A stretch of DNA of 64,000 bases, from assembly GCA_030041335.1 (NCBI GenBank), contig JASHOB010000042.1:1-64000 (forward strand), in the 5' to 3' direction. The position numbers and the translations under genes were made by a program. The first letter of the stretch is position 1. Every line of letters begins with the position of its first letter. The notes beneath the pieces are model-generated. The model had not been told where the DNA came from. It saw nothing but the letters and a program-made list of their open reading frames with translations, and searched no databases. Source of the stretch: Alphaproteobacteria bacterium (lineage in GTDB: Bacteria; Pseudomonadota; Alphaproteobacteria; ATCC43930; CGMCC-115725). Shown piece after piece: positions 1 to 7,938 of the stretch.

Positions 1-2
1 GG

Positions 3-176
3 GGCTTCGTGCTGTTCGGCTCCGCGGTCGCGATCCAGGCCCTGTCGGACGTGACCAAAATCGTCTCGGAAGTCACCCAGCAGCGTGCCTCGGCCATCGT
101 CGAGTCAAGCCGGTTGGCCCAGCAGGCCGCGCGTGCCTTCACCGTTGCAATTACCGCCGCGGAATCGGGATATTGA
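3..176 (+). CDS. C-terminal end of an unrecognised protein (5' truncated by window edge)
   Basis: An open frame enters from the window edge and stops with TGA at 174-176. The 57 visible residues begin with a short hydrophobic stretch (GFVLFGSAVAIQAL) and continue as an alanine-rich, Gln/Ser-containing helix (SEVTQQRASAIVESSRLAQQ). Coiled or phasin-like C-termini look similar, but the family cannot be named from this fragment. A next possible start (TTG at 173) overlaps its stop. Confidence 0.5.
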   Translation, partial: GFVLFGSAVAIQALSDVTKIVSEVTQQRASAIVESSRLAQQAARAFTVAITAAESGY

Positions 177-391
177 CCATCGTTGATACCTTCACGCGGT
201 TGTCACCCATCGGCAATAAAGTGCCCATCATGCTTCATCGGTCGGCGGGTGATCCGACCAGCCGCGCCGCACGACGACGCAAAGATTTCCAGCGCCTGGT
301 GTCCAAGGTTGAGGGCAAGGTCAACGGCAAAGCGATGGCGAGCATTTATGCCCGCGATCTCACAAATCAGGCGCTCGCCGAGCGCTTTTAA
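173..391 (+). CDS. small hypothetical basic protein
   Basis: A 72-codon frame opens with TTG overlapping the stop of the preceding frame; an in-frame ATG at 230 would give 53 residues. The product is basic (RAARRRKDFQRL) and has no motif I recognise. The 3' flank turns AT-rich at 395-440, unlike its surroundings, which would suit an intergenic region after a gene. Coding status rests only on frame continuity and position, so this is a weak call. Confidence 0.25.
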   Translation: MTIVDTFTRLSPIGNKVPIMLHRSAGDPTSRAARRRKDFQRLVSKVEGKVNGKAMASIYARDLTNQALAERF

Positions 392-671
392 GAATATTTC
401 TTTTAAATTCATTAACTTATATAAATATCTTGAGGTCGTCGCTACGCGTCCGGTCGGGGCGCGCGAGTGCAAGATGCGACGCGCAAGAAATGGTTTCGCG
501 AGAAGGCCATTTCCGCGCGCCTCACCGACGAAAGACACGTCGCGGCATTGAACGAGAGCGCCTTGGCGCCCGTTTTGGTACCCGATTAGAGCCGAAAAGC
601 GGCGACTTCGGGCGACGGCTTGTACCCCGGAGGTTGCACCAAGCCGGGTCGGGTGCACCGAGCAATCAGAT

Positions 672-1979
672 TCACCTGGCCATCGCGGGCTCGCGCCCCG
701 ACGAGGGAAAGAAATCCGGCACCAGATCCTGCCACCGTGCCTGCACCGGAATATCGACGTCGCAGGGTGCGTGGACCTTGGAGAGGTCGGCATGGACGCC
801 GATCGGGTCGCGTCCTTGCTCAACGCGGCGCGCGGAATCGAGCAGCAGTCGGCGAATCTTGACGACGGCCTGATCGGCCGCAACAAGATGTTCGATCGTC
901 CGGTCGTTGATCGCCGCTTGGGACATGCCCATGGCGACATCCTCGATCTCGATCCCGGTAAAGCCGGTCCAGCTCTCACGCATGTTGTCGCGATCCTGGC
1001 CAAAACGGTCGTCCCAGGTGGCGCGGAACTGGCAATCCTTTTCGGACCAATAGCGCGGGTCGTCGAGACCGAGGATCTTGAGGATTGCGCGGCGATCGAT
1101 CGGCTTCTGCCCGTGCAGGACAATGAAGGTCGAGGTGTGCTCGTCGTCCGCGGGAACTTCGAACACGGTGAAATCCAGCGTCGGCGCGGGAATGACCCGC
1201 GTATAAGGCATGATCATCGGATAGACACGGACATTCTTGGTGTCCTCGCCGTTCGGACCGAGTTTGGCGCCTTTGCGCGAGGCGCAATAATAGAAGCCGA
1301 ACTCCGTATCTTGCGCCTCGAGCGCGGGTGCGTTGTCCTCGACCGGAAACGCCGCCGGATTGAGCGGGTCATTCTGGTCGGCGGCGAATGTCTTCTTCAT
1401 CCAGCCCGGGCGCGCCGCATTGCTGTGCAGGATGCCGACGTGCGAGCTGTCGGCGCCGCCTTCCCACATCTGGACATAGTTGGCGTGGACATTGATCCGC
1501 ACCACGGTTCGGTTTTCCGTGGGTGCGGCCATGAACGGGAAGCGGCGCAACGTCGGCTCTTGATCTTTCGGACCAAGATAGGCCCAGACGATGCCGGCTT
1601 CCTCGACCACCGGGTAGGCATTGGCCTTGAGCGCCTTACACAGACGCGGATCGGCGTGGTTGGGGGTGTCGACCAGGCTGCCGTCGGCGGTGAATTTCCA
1701 GCCGTGATAGAGGCAACGGATGCCACCTTCCTCGACCCGGCCGAGCGCCAGCGACACGCCGCGGTGCAGACAGTATTCGTCGAGCAATCCGACCCGGCCG
1801 GTGCTGTCGCGAAACGCAACCAGCTTTTCGCCCAAGAGGCGCGCGCGCAGCGGCGCGCAGTCTGGATTGGGCAGTTCCGCGGACTGACAGAGTGGATGCC
1901 AGTAGCGCCGCAGCGTCTTGCCCATCAACGTGTCGCGACCGACCCGACACATCAACTCGTTGTCTTGACGAGACATCAT
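672..1979 (-). CDS. Rieske [2Fe-2S] aromatic-ring oxygenase, phthalate 4,5-dioxygenase-like (A)
   Basis: This is a ring-hydroxylating oxygenase terminal subunit of 435 residues. The N-terminal Rieske centre is complete (C70-x-H72 and C89-x-x-H92 in RCLYHGWKF). The catalytic domain has the non-haem iron signature D177-x-x-H180-x4-H185 (ADSSHVGILH). The start is the ATG at 1979, preceded by GAGGAG about 10 nt upstream; a longer in-frame extension lacks Rieske homology. It is divergent from a close paralogue starting at 2161, and two operator-like palindromes sit between them. No ferredoxin or reductase is encoded in the window, so electrons must come from elsewhere. The substrate (a phthalate- or vanillate-like acid) is inferred only from family. 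Confidence 0.88.
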   Translation of the reverse strand: MMSRQDNELMCRVGRDTLMGKTLRRYWHPLCQSAELPNPDCAPLRARLLGEKLVAFRDSTGRVGLLDEYCLHRGVSLALGRVEEGGIRCLYHGWKFTADGSLVDTPNHADPRLCKALKANAYPVVEEAGIVWAYLGPKDQEPTLRRFPFMAAPTENRTVVRINVHANYVQMWEGGADSSHVGILHSNAARPGWMKKTFAADQNDPLNPAAFPVEDNAPALEAQDTEFGFYYCASRKGAKLGPNGEDTKNVRVYPMIMPYTRVIPAPTLDFTVFEVPADDEHTSTFIVLHGQKPIDRRAILKILGLDDPRYWSEKDCQFRATWDDRFGQDRDNMRESWTGFTGIEIEDVAMGMSQAAINDRTIEHLVAADQAVVKIRRLLLDSARRVEQGRDPIGVHADLSKVHAPCDVDIPVQARWQDLVPDFFPSSGREPAMAR

Positions 1980-2057
1980 GATCGGCGATCTCCTCAAACG
2001 CGGGTGGCCGTTCTTCCACGCAAGATCGTATCGCCACGACCGCCGATTCGCAATGAC

Positions 2058-2069
2058 CTTCCATGGAAG
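2058..2069. promoter_or_regulatory. operator-like palindrome CTTCCATGGAAG (site 1)
   Basis: A perfect 12-bp palindrome 79 bp upstream of the minus-strand Rieske gene start. The same sequence recurs at 2107 and 5109, with near-copies at 4332, 7295 and 7815, always in front of genes of this catabolic block. It is probably a binding site for a local regulator; the MarR protein encoded at 4365-4985 is the nearest candidate. Confidence 0.6.
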
Positions 2070-2106
2070 AGCTGAACGGTGGCCGGAATTGTTGACTTGT
2101 TGTGAT

Positions 2107-2118
2107 CTTCCATGGAAG
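2107..2118. promoter_or_regulatory. operator-like palindrome CTTCCATGGAAG (site 2)
   Basis: A second exact copy, 49 bp centre to centre from site 1 and 43 bp upstream of the plus-strand Rieske start at 2161. The pair in one divergent promoter region suggests each site serves one direction. Confidence 0.6.
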
Positions 2119-2160
2119 GTTAAGCTATTGATGGGAAAGGATGTCAAGGGAGGGCCGGCG

Positions 2161-3480
2161 ATGCTGTCGAAAGAGGACAACGAATTGATGTGCCGGGTCG
2201 GTCCCGCTACCGCCATGGGCGCTGCCATGCGCCGCTTCTGGCTGCCGGCGCTCCTTTCGGAGGAGCTGCCGCATCCCGATTGCGATCCGCGACGGGTTCA
2301 GCTTCTTGGCGAGAATTTCGTCGCCTTCCGTGACAGCGACGGCAAGGTCGGAATCCTCGACGAATTTTGTTGCCACCGCAGCGCGTCGCTCACGCTTGCC
2401 CGGGTCGAGGAAGGCGGCATCCGCTGCCTCTATCATGGCTGGAAATTCGCCGTCGACGGCACGGTGATGGACACGCCCAACGTCGCCGACCCGCGCTTCA
2501 AGGAACGTTTCAAGGCCAGGGCCTATCCCGTGCACGAGGCCGGCGGGCTGGTGTGGGTCTATTTCGGTCCCGCTGCGCAGATGCCGGCGTTCCCGAAATG
2601 GCGCTGTTTCGACGTTCCGGCGTCGAATCGTCTCGCCGTCTATGCGGTGGTGAGTTGCAGTTTCGTTCAGGTCATGGAGGGGTTGGTCGATTCTTCACAT
2701 CTGAGCGTGCTGCACACGTCACCGCTTAGGACTACAGGCGGTTCCGAACTCGATTTCGCCAGGAAGACGACGCACATGCAGTTCAACGCGGCGCCCCGCA
2801 TCGAGGCGGAAGAGACCGATTTCGGCTTTCACTATGTCGCGATGCGGCCGGTGTCGGAGGCGCCGGAGGACGGGGTCATCGCGCGTGTCGCCGCTTTCGT
2901 GCCGCCCTGCTTCGTCCTCAACCCGAATGGTGACCTGTTTTTCGCCATCGTCCCGGTCAATGATCACCGCTGTCTGTTTTTCCATGTCTGGTGGGATCGA
3001 GATCAGAAATTCGGCGAAGAGCCACTCAGAACTCGGCAGCTCGAATTTGTCGGTCTCGATCCGACGGCGCTCGATGCGTTCGGGCTCAGTCTGAAGACCT
3101 GCGACACGCCGGCCGCCGCCAGTCGCGCGAACAATTTCCTGCAAGACCGCGACGCGCAGCGGCGCGGGCATTTCACCGGCCTGCCGAGTTTCACCCAGGA
3201 GGATGCCGCCGTCAGCATGTCAGCCGGCACGATCCGCGACCGCTCCAAAGAAATTTTGTCGGTCGCCGATGTCGCGCTACCGAAGCTCTATCGCGCACTC
3301 CTGACCTGCGCCCGCCAAGGTAGCGCCGGCCAGGACCCGCTTGGGCTCAACGCCGACACCGCGCATATCATCGGCGCATCCGGCAAGCTGGCGCCGGGCG
3401 TTCACTGGCGGTCCCTGGTGCCGCAGCACCACGTGGTCGCCGGCACACGCGCCGCGGACGACGGTGTCGCCGCGGCGTAA
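2161..3480 (+). CDS. Rieske [2Fe-2S] aromatic-ring oxygenase, phthalate 4,5-dioxygenase-like (B)
   Basis: A 439-residue paralogue of the divergent oxygenase. The Rieske ligands (C70, H72, C89, H92) and the mononuclear-iron motif (D177, H180, H185 in VDSSHLSVLH) fall at the same residue numbers as in the sister protein. The start at 2161 is chosen because GGGAGG lies just upstream and because MLSKEDNELMCRVG is the usual family N-terminus; an ATG at 2130 would add 10 residues. The two may be alternative terminal oxygenases for related substrates or successive steps. The 3' end is 5 bp from a convergent SDR gene. Confidence 0.88.
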   Translation: MLSKEDNELMCRVGPATAMGAAMRRFWLPALLSEELPHPDCDPRRVQLLGENFVAFRDSDGKVGILDEFCCHRSASLTLARVEEGGIRCLYHGWKFAVDGTVMDTPNVADPRFKERFKARAYPVHEAGGLVWVYFGPAAQMPAFPKWRCFDVPASNRLAVYAVVSCSFVQVMEGLVDSSHLSVLHTSPLRTTGGSELDFARKTTHMQFNAAPRIEAEETDFGFHYVAMRPVSEAPEDGVIARVAAFVPPCFVLNPNGDLFFAIVPVNDHRCLFFHVWWDRDQKFGEEPLRTRQLEFVGLDPTALDAFGLSLKTCDTPAAASRANNFLQDRDAQRRGHFTGLPSFTQEDAAVSMSAGTIRDRSKEILSVADVALPKLYRALLTCARQGSAGQDPLGLNADTAHIIGASGKLAPGVHWRSLVPQHHVVAGTRAADDGVAAA

Positions 3481-3485
3481 GTCGC

Positions 3486-4313
3486 TTAGCCCGTCCGGGC
3501 GCCGGCGGGAGCTCCAAACCGCAACGGCGGCAGTGCTGCCTCGTTGCCGAGGCCTCCGTCGACCGACAGAACCTGACCGGTGACGTGCGAGCTGAAATCG
3601 GACGCCAGGAACAGCAGCGGCGCCGCGATCTCGTAGGGTTGGGCGGCACGCCCCATCGGAATCGCCTGATCGACCAGCCGCCATTGATCGGGAGCGAGGA
3701 TAACCTCAAGCCTTGGCGTGCGGATGAAGCCCGGCGCCACGGCGTTGACGCGGATCTGATCCTTCGCCAGTTCCGCCGCCATGCAGCGCACCAAATGGTG
3801 CAACGAGGCTTTGGCCGTGCCGTAGACGGCTTGATCGCGCACACTGCGCAACCCCGCCATCGAGCCGACGAAGGTGATGGTCCCGCCGCCGGCCTCCCTT
3901 AGCGCAGCGGCGCCGATTTGCAACGTGAGAAACGCGTGCCGCAAGACCACGTCGAACTGCTCGTCCCAGGCCGCGTCGTCGAACGCCCGGAGCGGCTTGA
4001 GGCGCGCGATGCCGACGATGTCAACGATCCCCGAGACGCTCCCCAACCGTCCGCGCGCCTCGCGAAAGATCCGCTCGACATCGCTGCGTTTCGTCACATT
4101 CGCAACCAGGGCGGAGCCGCCGACCTCGGCCGCGACGGTGTTGCCGCGCCCCGCGTCGGCGTCGACGCACAGCAGCTTGGCGCCCGATTGCGCTAAAGCA
4201 TGGGCGGCTTGTCGACCGATGCCTTGACCGGCGCCAAGCACCACGAAGCCGCGGTCCTTGAGGTCGAGGAGCGAGCGATATTGGGGAACCGGGCTGGAAT
4301 CGGAAGCGCTCAT
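3486..4313 (-). CDS. short-chain dehydrogenase/reductase with atypical NNAG region
   Basis: A classical-length SDR (275 residues). The NAD(P)-binding glycine motif GAGQGIG is at residues 27-33, and the catalytic Ser and YxxxK are present (GSMAGL; YGTAK), as is the PG motif (VAPGFIRTPR). The canonical NNAG is replaced by DIVG. In this context it probably oxidises a dihydrodiol or alcohol made by the oxygenases. The gene lies downstream of marR on the same strand, but an operator copy at 4332-4343 sits only 19 bp before its ATG, so it likely has its own regulated promoter. Confidence 0.8.
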   Translation of the reverse strand: MSASDSSPVPQYRSLLDLKDRGFVVLGAGQGIGRQAAHALAQSGAKLLCVDADAGRGNTVAAEVGGSALVANVTKRSDVERIFREARGRLGSVSGIVDIVGIARLKPLRAFDDAAWDEQFDVVLRHAFLTLQIGAAALREAGGGTITFVGSMAGLRSVRDQAVYGTAKASLHHLVRCMAAELAKDQIRVNAVAPGFIRTPRLEVILAPDQWRLVDQAIPMGRAAQPYEIAAPLLFLASDFSSHVTGQVLSVDGGLGNEAALPPLRFGAPAGARTG

Positions 4314-4331
4314 GGCGACCTGCTATATCAC

Positions 4332-4343
4332 CTTCCACAGAAG
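4332..4343. promoter_or_regulatory. operator-like site CTTCCACAGAAG (site 3)
   Basis: CTTC-N4-GAAG half-sites identical to sites 1 and 2, with CACA in the centre. It lies between the marR stop and the SDR start and may overlap the SDR promoter. Confidence 0.5.
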
Positions 4344-4364
4344 ATCATGCGTAGACGCAAGCCG

Positions 4365-4985
4365 TCAAGCACGCCCTCGCCTATTGGGCGCGCCCTTGCT
4401 TCGTCTCTTCCTAGCGACCGGACGGCCGGAGCGTCGTGACCCGGGCTTGCCGCCAGACTCAGAATCGGCGGCTTCCAGGGTCGCGATCAGACGCAAGCAG
4501 AATCGCTCCGCAGCGTCCCGCTCTCTCGGCTTCATCGCCGCCATCGCCGGTCCGATGAAGGATTCGGTTGCGACCATCGTGGAGGCGTCGTCGATGACCG
4601 CTAATCCTTTTTCAGTCAGCTGCACCAGGAAGCCGCCGCCATAGTCTGGGTCGGGCAACCGGCGCACCAATCTCTTGTCCGCCAGACGGTCGACTTGTTT
4701 CGTGATCGCGCCCGATGTCACGAGAGTCGCCCTGAACAGATCCGTGGGCCGTTTCGCGAAGGGAGCACCGCTCCGCCGCAATGCGAACAACAACCGCATA
4801 TCCTGTGCCCTGATGCCGAAGCGCCGCAGACACATCTTGCCAAACCGGCTCTCGATGATACGGCCAATGCGCTGCAGATAGATTTGCATCAGGAAATTCC
4901 GCAGGTCGAGGTCGGGCCGCTCGGTGTGCCATTGGCGCGTTATCTCGTAAATTAAGCCGTTGGTGGGAAGCCGCTTTGCCGTCAC
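4365..4985 (-). CDS. MarR-family transcriptional regulator
   Basis: A 206-residue protein with the MarR winged-helix layout: an N-terminal dimerisation helix, then RPTDLFRATLVTSGAITKQV as the recognition region, the typical RLADKRLVRRLPDPDYGG wing with conserved Asp and Arg, and a C-terminal helical dimerisation part. The start is GTG at 4985 with AGAGG just upstream. The length and the acidic-to-basic tail (GRPVARKRRSKGAPNRRG) exceed the usual 140-160 residues. MarR proteins of aromatic-degradation clusters usually bind short palindromes and respond to an aromatic acid or CoA ester; it is the best local candidate for the CTTCCAYRGAAG sites. Confidence 0.85.
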   Translation of the reverse strand: MTAKRLPTNGLIYEITRQWHTERPDLDLRNFLMQIYLQRIGRIIESRFGKMCLRRFGIRAQDMRLLFALRRSGAPFAKRPTDLFRATLVTSGAITKQVDRLADKRLVRRLPDPDYGGGFLVQLTEKGLAVIDDASTMVATESFIGPAMAAMKPRERDAAERFCLRLIATLEAADSESGGKPGSRRSGRPVARKRRSKGAPNRRGRA

Positions 4986-5108
4986 TGCCGCCTCTTTCGC
5001 TTCAATCGTCGCTACCGTTGTGGGTCGCTAGATGAACGTAAAGCCATGCCGGGCGCAACAGCGGGCCCAACGCGAACCGTGCTTGCCGCCATGCCTGCCT
5101 TCTCATAC

Positions 5109-5120
5109 CTTCCATGGAAG
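5109..5120. promoter_or_regulatory. operator-like palindrome CTTCCATGGAAG (site 4)
   Basis: An exact copy of the 12-bp palindrome, 35 bp upstream of the ATG of the TIM-barrel gene and inside the marR/TIM-barrel divergent region. It could control both directions. Confidence 0.6.
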
Positions 5121-5154
5121 AGCGGATGGCGGAAAGTTTGTCGAGCGCAAGAAG

Positions 5155-6030
5155 ATGGCGTGGACGTTGCGATACGCGTCACACCTAGGCTACCGCGAGC
5201 CGGACAAGCCTTTGTATCGGCACATCGTCGGGTCGCTCGACCCCGTCGCGCATGTCGAATTCGCGGCCTCGATAGGGTTCAGTGGCGTGCAGTACGCGAT
5301 GGCGAAGGCACGGCCGGTGACGGAGCAGGAGGCGGTTGCGCGAGCGTTGGCGGAATACGGCCTCGAAGCCGGCTGCGTGATTTACACGGCGCGCGAAAAA
5401 TTGTCAGCACCGCTGTGGAGCCGGAGCGACGCGGACGCGCGGGCCGTGCTCGCAGCCGAGCTGGCCGGCGCATTCGAGACTGCCAAACGGGTCAATTCAC
5501 GCTACGTGGCGGTATTAAGCGGGGCCGATCCGCGGCTGCCCCTCGCGTATCAGCGCGCGGCGATGACTGAGAATTTGCGCTGGGCCGCCGATCTGGCCGA
5601 GCGCGCCGGCGTCGTCCTCTGTGTCGAATCGATCAATCGGCGCAGCCTGCCGAACATGCTGATCAATCATATCGGCGATGCTTATCAGATCGTCAGCAAT
5701 GTCGATCACTCCTGTGTGCGGTTGATCTTCGACACCGCGCATATTCAGGCGATGGACGGCGATTTGCTAAGTCATCTCGATGCCTGCTGGGACACTATCG
5801 CCCTGGTTCAGATTGCCGATAACCCCGGGCGGCTCGAGCCCGGCTCGGGCGAATTGAATTTTGCAAATATCCTGCGGTTTCTGTATCGCCGGCGGTATCG
5901 CGGCCTCGTCGAGCTGGAACATGATTGGTCGGTGCCGGGTCGCGACACCGAACAGCGTGGGATCGAGTCCTTGCGTCAACTCGACGCGGGCATCGCAGAG
6001 CAAGAGGAAAGCCATGGGACTGATGGGTAA
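5155..6030 (+). CDS. sugar-phosphate isomerase/epimerase-like TIM-barrel protein (AP endonuclease 2 superfamily)
   Basis: A 291-residue protein of the xylose-isomerase-like TIM-barrel superfamily. Metal-site features are visible as LCVESINRR (Glu), LIFDTAHIQ (Asp and His), LVQIADNPGR and a terminal GLVELEHDW, the usual layout of hydroxypyruvate-isomerase and inosose-type enzymes. The ATG at 5155 is preferred because upstream residues would overlap the operator at 5109; the family starts close to this point. It overlaps the next SDR gene by 17 bp, so the two form an operon. Its reaction in an aromatic pathway is unknown; a lactonase or isomerase step is an inference. Confidence 0.75.
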   Translation: MAWTLRYASHLGYREPDKPLYRHIVGSLDPVAHVEFAASIGFSGVQYAMAKARPVTEQEAVARALAEYGLEAGCVIYTAREKLSAPLWSRSDADARAVLAAELAGAFETAKRVNSRYVAVLSGADPRLPLAYQRAAMTENLRWAADLAERAGVVLCVESINRRSLPNMLINHIGDAYQIVSNVDHSCVRLIFDTAHIQAMDGDLLSHLDACWDTIALVQIADNPGRLEPGSGELNFANILRFLYRRRYRGLVELEHDWSVPGRDTEQRGIESLRQLDAGIAEQEESHGTDG

Positions 6031-6769
6031 AACGGCGCTCGTAACGGGAGCGGCCACAGGGTTGGGACTGGCCTTTGCAAAGAGGCTGGCGGCCGACGGC
6101 GCCAATGTGGCCCTGGCCGATCTCAAAGGAGCCGACGAGCCCGCGGCGGCCCTGGCGAAACATGGCCATCGCGTTCTCGGCCTGCGCGCCGACGTGTCGT
6201 CGGACGAGAGCGTGACCGCCATGGTCGCGGCGACGGTCGATCGCTTCGGAGCCGTCGATATTCTCGTCAACAACGCCGCTGTATCGTCGACGTTGAAGCT
6301 GACGCCGTTCGAGGAGTTGACCGTCGGCGAGTGGCAGCATGTCTTGGGCGTCAATACGATCGGCGTTTTCTTGTGCTGCCGCGCGGTGGCGTTGCCGATG
6401 CGCAAGAAGAAATCCGGGCGCATCATCAACATCGCGTCAGGCACCGCCTTCAAAGGAGCGCCGTTTCTCCTGCACTACATAGCCAGCAAGGGAGCGGTCA
6501 TGTCGATGACGCGCTCCTTGGCGCGGGAGCTCGGCGGCGACAACATCACGGTCAACGCCGTGTCGCCCGGTTATACCCTCAGCGAAGGCAACCTCGCAAA
6601 CGCGCAGTTCCTGGCCGCGCAACGCGACGCGGCGGTTTCATCGCGGGCGTTGCCGCGCGACGCCTACCCTGACGATCTGGTCGGCGCGGTGTCGTTCCTG
6701 GCGAGCGACGATGCCGCTTTCATTACCGGGCAAATCCTCGCCGTCGACGGCGGTTCGGTCTATCACTAG
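6014..6769 (+). CDS. short-chain dehydrogenase/reductase
   Basis: A 251-residue classical SDR: TGAATGLG cofactor motif near residue 12, intact NNAA at about residue 91, catalytic Ser (IASGTAF) and YxxxK (YIASK), VSPG motif, and the C-terminal ITGQILAVDGG signature. The start at 6014 has AGAGGAAA upstream and overlaps the end of the TIM-barrel gene, which indicates translational coupling. Its stop overlaps by 4 bp the stop of the convergent AsnC gene. It probably acts on the product of the preceding enzyme, with NAD(P) as cofactor. Confidence 0.87.
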   Translation: MGLMGKTALVTGAATGLGLAFAKRLAADGANVALADLKGADEPAAALAKHGHRVLGLRADVSSDESVTAMVAATVDRFGAVDILVNNAAVSSTLKLTPFEELTVGEWQHVLGVNTIGVFLCCRAVALPMRKKKSGRIINIASGTAFKGAPFLLHYIASKGAVMSMTRSLARELGGDNITVNAVSPGYTLSEGNLANAQFLAAQRDAAVSSRALPRDAYPDDLVGAVSFLASDDAAFITGQILAVDGGSVYH

Positions 6770-7245
6770 GACGATCGGTCGCGCCTGATGTAGGGCGGCT
6801 GTACTGAATAAGTCTGCTTTAGCCGGCGGAGTGTGAAGCTGGTTCGCGAATGGCGGATTCCGGGAATCTTATACAGTTTCTCGCGGAGGAATCTCTCGTA
6901 GCCTTCCGTGCCTGCGACCGCAACTTTAATGAAGAAATCGTACTCCCCGGTCATGAGGTAAGCCTCAACCACTTCAGGCATACGCTCTAACGCGGCTTCG
7001 AACTTTTTCAGGATATCGTCGTCGTGCCGATCAAGGTTGACCTCGATAATCACGGTGTCCGGCAAACCCAATGCAGCCTGATTGAAGATAGCAATGTACT
7101 TCTCGATCACGCCTTGCTGTTCCAGCGTCCGGACGCGGTTCCAGCACGGACTGGCGGAAAGGCCGATGCGGCTGGCCAACTCGGCGTTGCTGAGACGCGC
7201 GTTGAATTGCAACTCGCGCAAGATTCGATTGTCGATTTCGTCCAT
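6766..7245 (-). CDS. Lrp/AsnC-family transcriptional regulator
   Basis: A 159-residue feast/famine regulator. The N-terminal HTH begins MDEIDNRILRELQ and contains LSNAELASRIGLSASPCWNR; the RAM effector domain follows with the conserved G-E-Y-D-F (LMTGEYDFFIKV). The length is normal. These proteins form octamers and sense amino acids or other small ligands. The gene faces a small ACT-domain gene at 7409, and an operator copy (7295) lies 50 bp upstream of its ATG, so it appears to belong to the regulon rather than to be its master regulator. Confidence 0.9.
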   Translation of the reverse strand: MDEIDNRILRELQFNARLSNAELASRIGLSASPCWNRVRTLEQQGVIEKYIAIFNQAALGLPDTVIIEVNLDRHDDDILKKFEAALERMPEVVEAYLMTGEYDFFIKVAVAGTEGYERFLREKLYKIPGIRHSRTSFTLRRLKQTYSVQPPYIRRDRSS

Positions 7246-7294
7246 TGGCTCTTCCAGTGGATAACACGCCTAAGAGGAACGCATCCCTGGGCAT

Positions 7295-7306
7295 CTTCCA
7301 CAGAAG
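7295..7306. promoter_or_regulatory. operator-like site CTTCCACAGAAG (site 5)
   Basis: Same sequence as site 3. It lies in the divergent region between the AsnC gene (minus, start 7245) and the ACT-domain gene (plus, start 7409). Confidence 0.5.
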
Positions 7307-7408
7307 GATATCCTACATTTCGGTGTTTTCGAGGCGCAAATCGAAAGCACCTTCTTCGACCCCGGGCTTAGCGTGCGCGTTCGAGAAACCGAACGCCGGA
7401 GGCGCGCC

Positions 7409-7690
7409 ATGGCATTGCTCACTTTGCATCTTGAACTCGCGGAACCCTATCAGGGCTCGAGCCGAGCATTGGATGTGGCACGAAAGATGGGGTTCCAGCT
7501 CGTGCGGATGCGGCTCGATCGCGTCGGCGCGAACAAGCATCACATGGACCTCGGGTTACGGGCGCCGCGAAACGAGCAGCAGCGGTGGGTTTGTCTCTTT
7601 CACCGGCTCGAAGGCACTCCGGGCATCGGCATAGTCTCCTGGCACGGGGCTATGTCTCGCTGCACAGGGCGCAACACGGAAACGCAGTGA
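7409..7690 (+). CDS. small ACT-domain protein, IlvM-like
   Basis: A 93-residue protein starting at the ATG behind GGAGGCGCC. Its pattern fits one ACT fold: a beta strand (LLTLHLEL), a helix (SSRALDVARKMGF), strand (LVRMRL), strand (HHMDLGLRAP), a second helix (WVCLFHRLEGTPG) and a last strand (IGIVSW). The arrangement resembles the small regulatory subunit of acetolactate synthase (IlvM). No acetolactate synthase is nearby, so it may be a free-standing ligand sensor linked to the AsnC neighbour. The assignment rests on pattern only; the C-terminal 15 residues look unstructured. Confidence 0.45.
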   Translation: MALLTLHLELAEPYQGSSRALDVARKMGFQLVRMRLDRVGANKHHMDLGLRAPRNEQQRWVCLFHRLEGTPGIGIVSWHGAMSRCTGRNTETQ

Positions 7691-7814
7691 TATACCGTTA
7701 TGCCTGACGAAAAATAACATACACCCGCCGGCTCGATTCTGATCAGTGGCGTTCCAGCACGAAGCCGACGAGACTCCAATTATGTTACCCGCAAGATGGC
7801 CGAGAGGTGCGCCG

Positions 7815-7826
7815 CTTCCATAGAAG
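7815..7826. promoter_or_regulatory. operator-like site CTTCCATAGAAG (site 6)
   Basis: A copy with CATA in the centre, 113 bp upstream of the intradiol dioxygenase ATG. A weaker look-alike, CTTCCGTGGGAG, follows at 7867-7878. Confidence 0.5.
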
Positions 7827-7938
7827 ACATTAAGAATTAGCGACCGGATTGTTGACGTCGATCCGGCTTCCGTGGGAGGCTTGCTCACGCGAACCTTGAC
7901 GGGTAAGCCGAGGCAAGTCGGGCTCGAAAGTGCGACCT

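Noticed and set aside
430-873. Plus-strand frame between the window start and the first Rieske gene
   Set aside because: It is arginine-rich shadow coding, runs into the antisense of the Rieske C-terminus, and has no ribosome site.
7867-7878. CTTCCGTGGGAG as a seventh operator copy
   Set aside because: The GAAG half-site is broken (GGAG) and the centre differs; it may be a weak site but does not meet the pattern of the other six.
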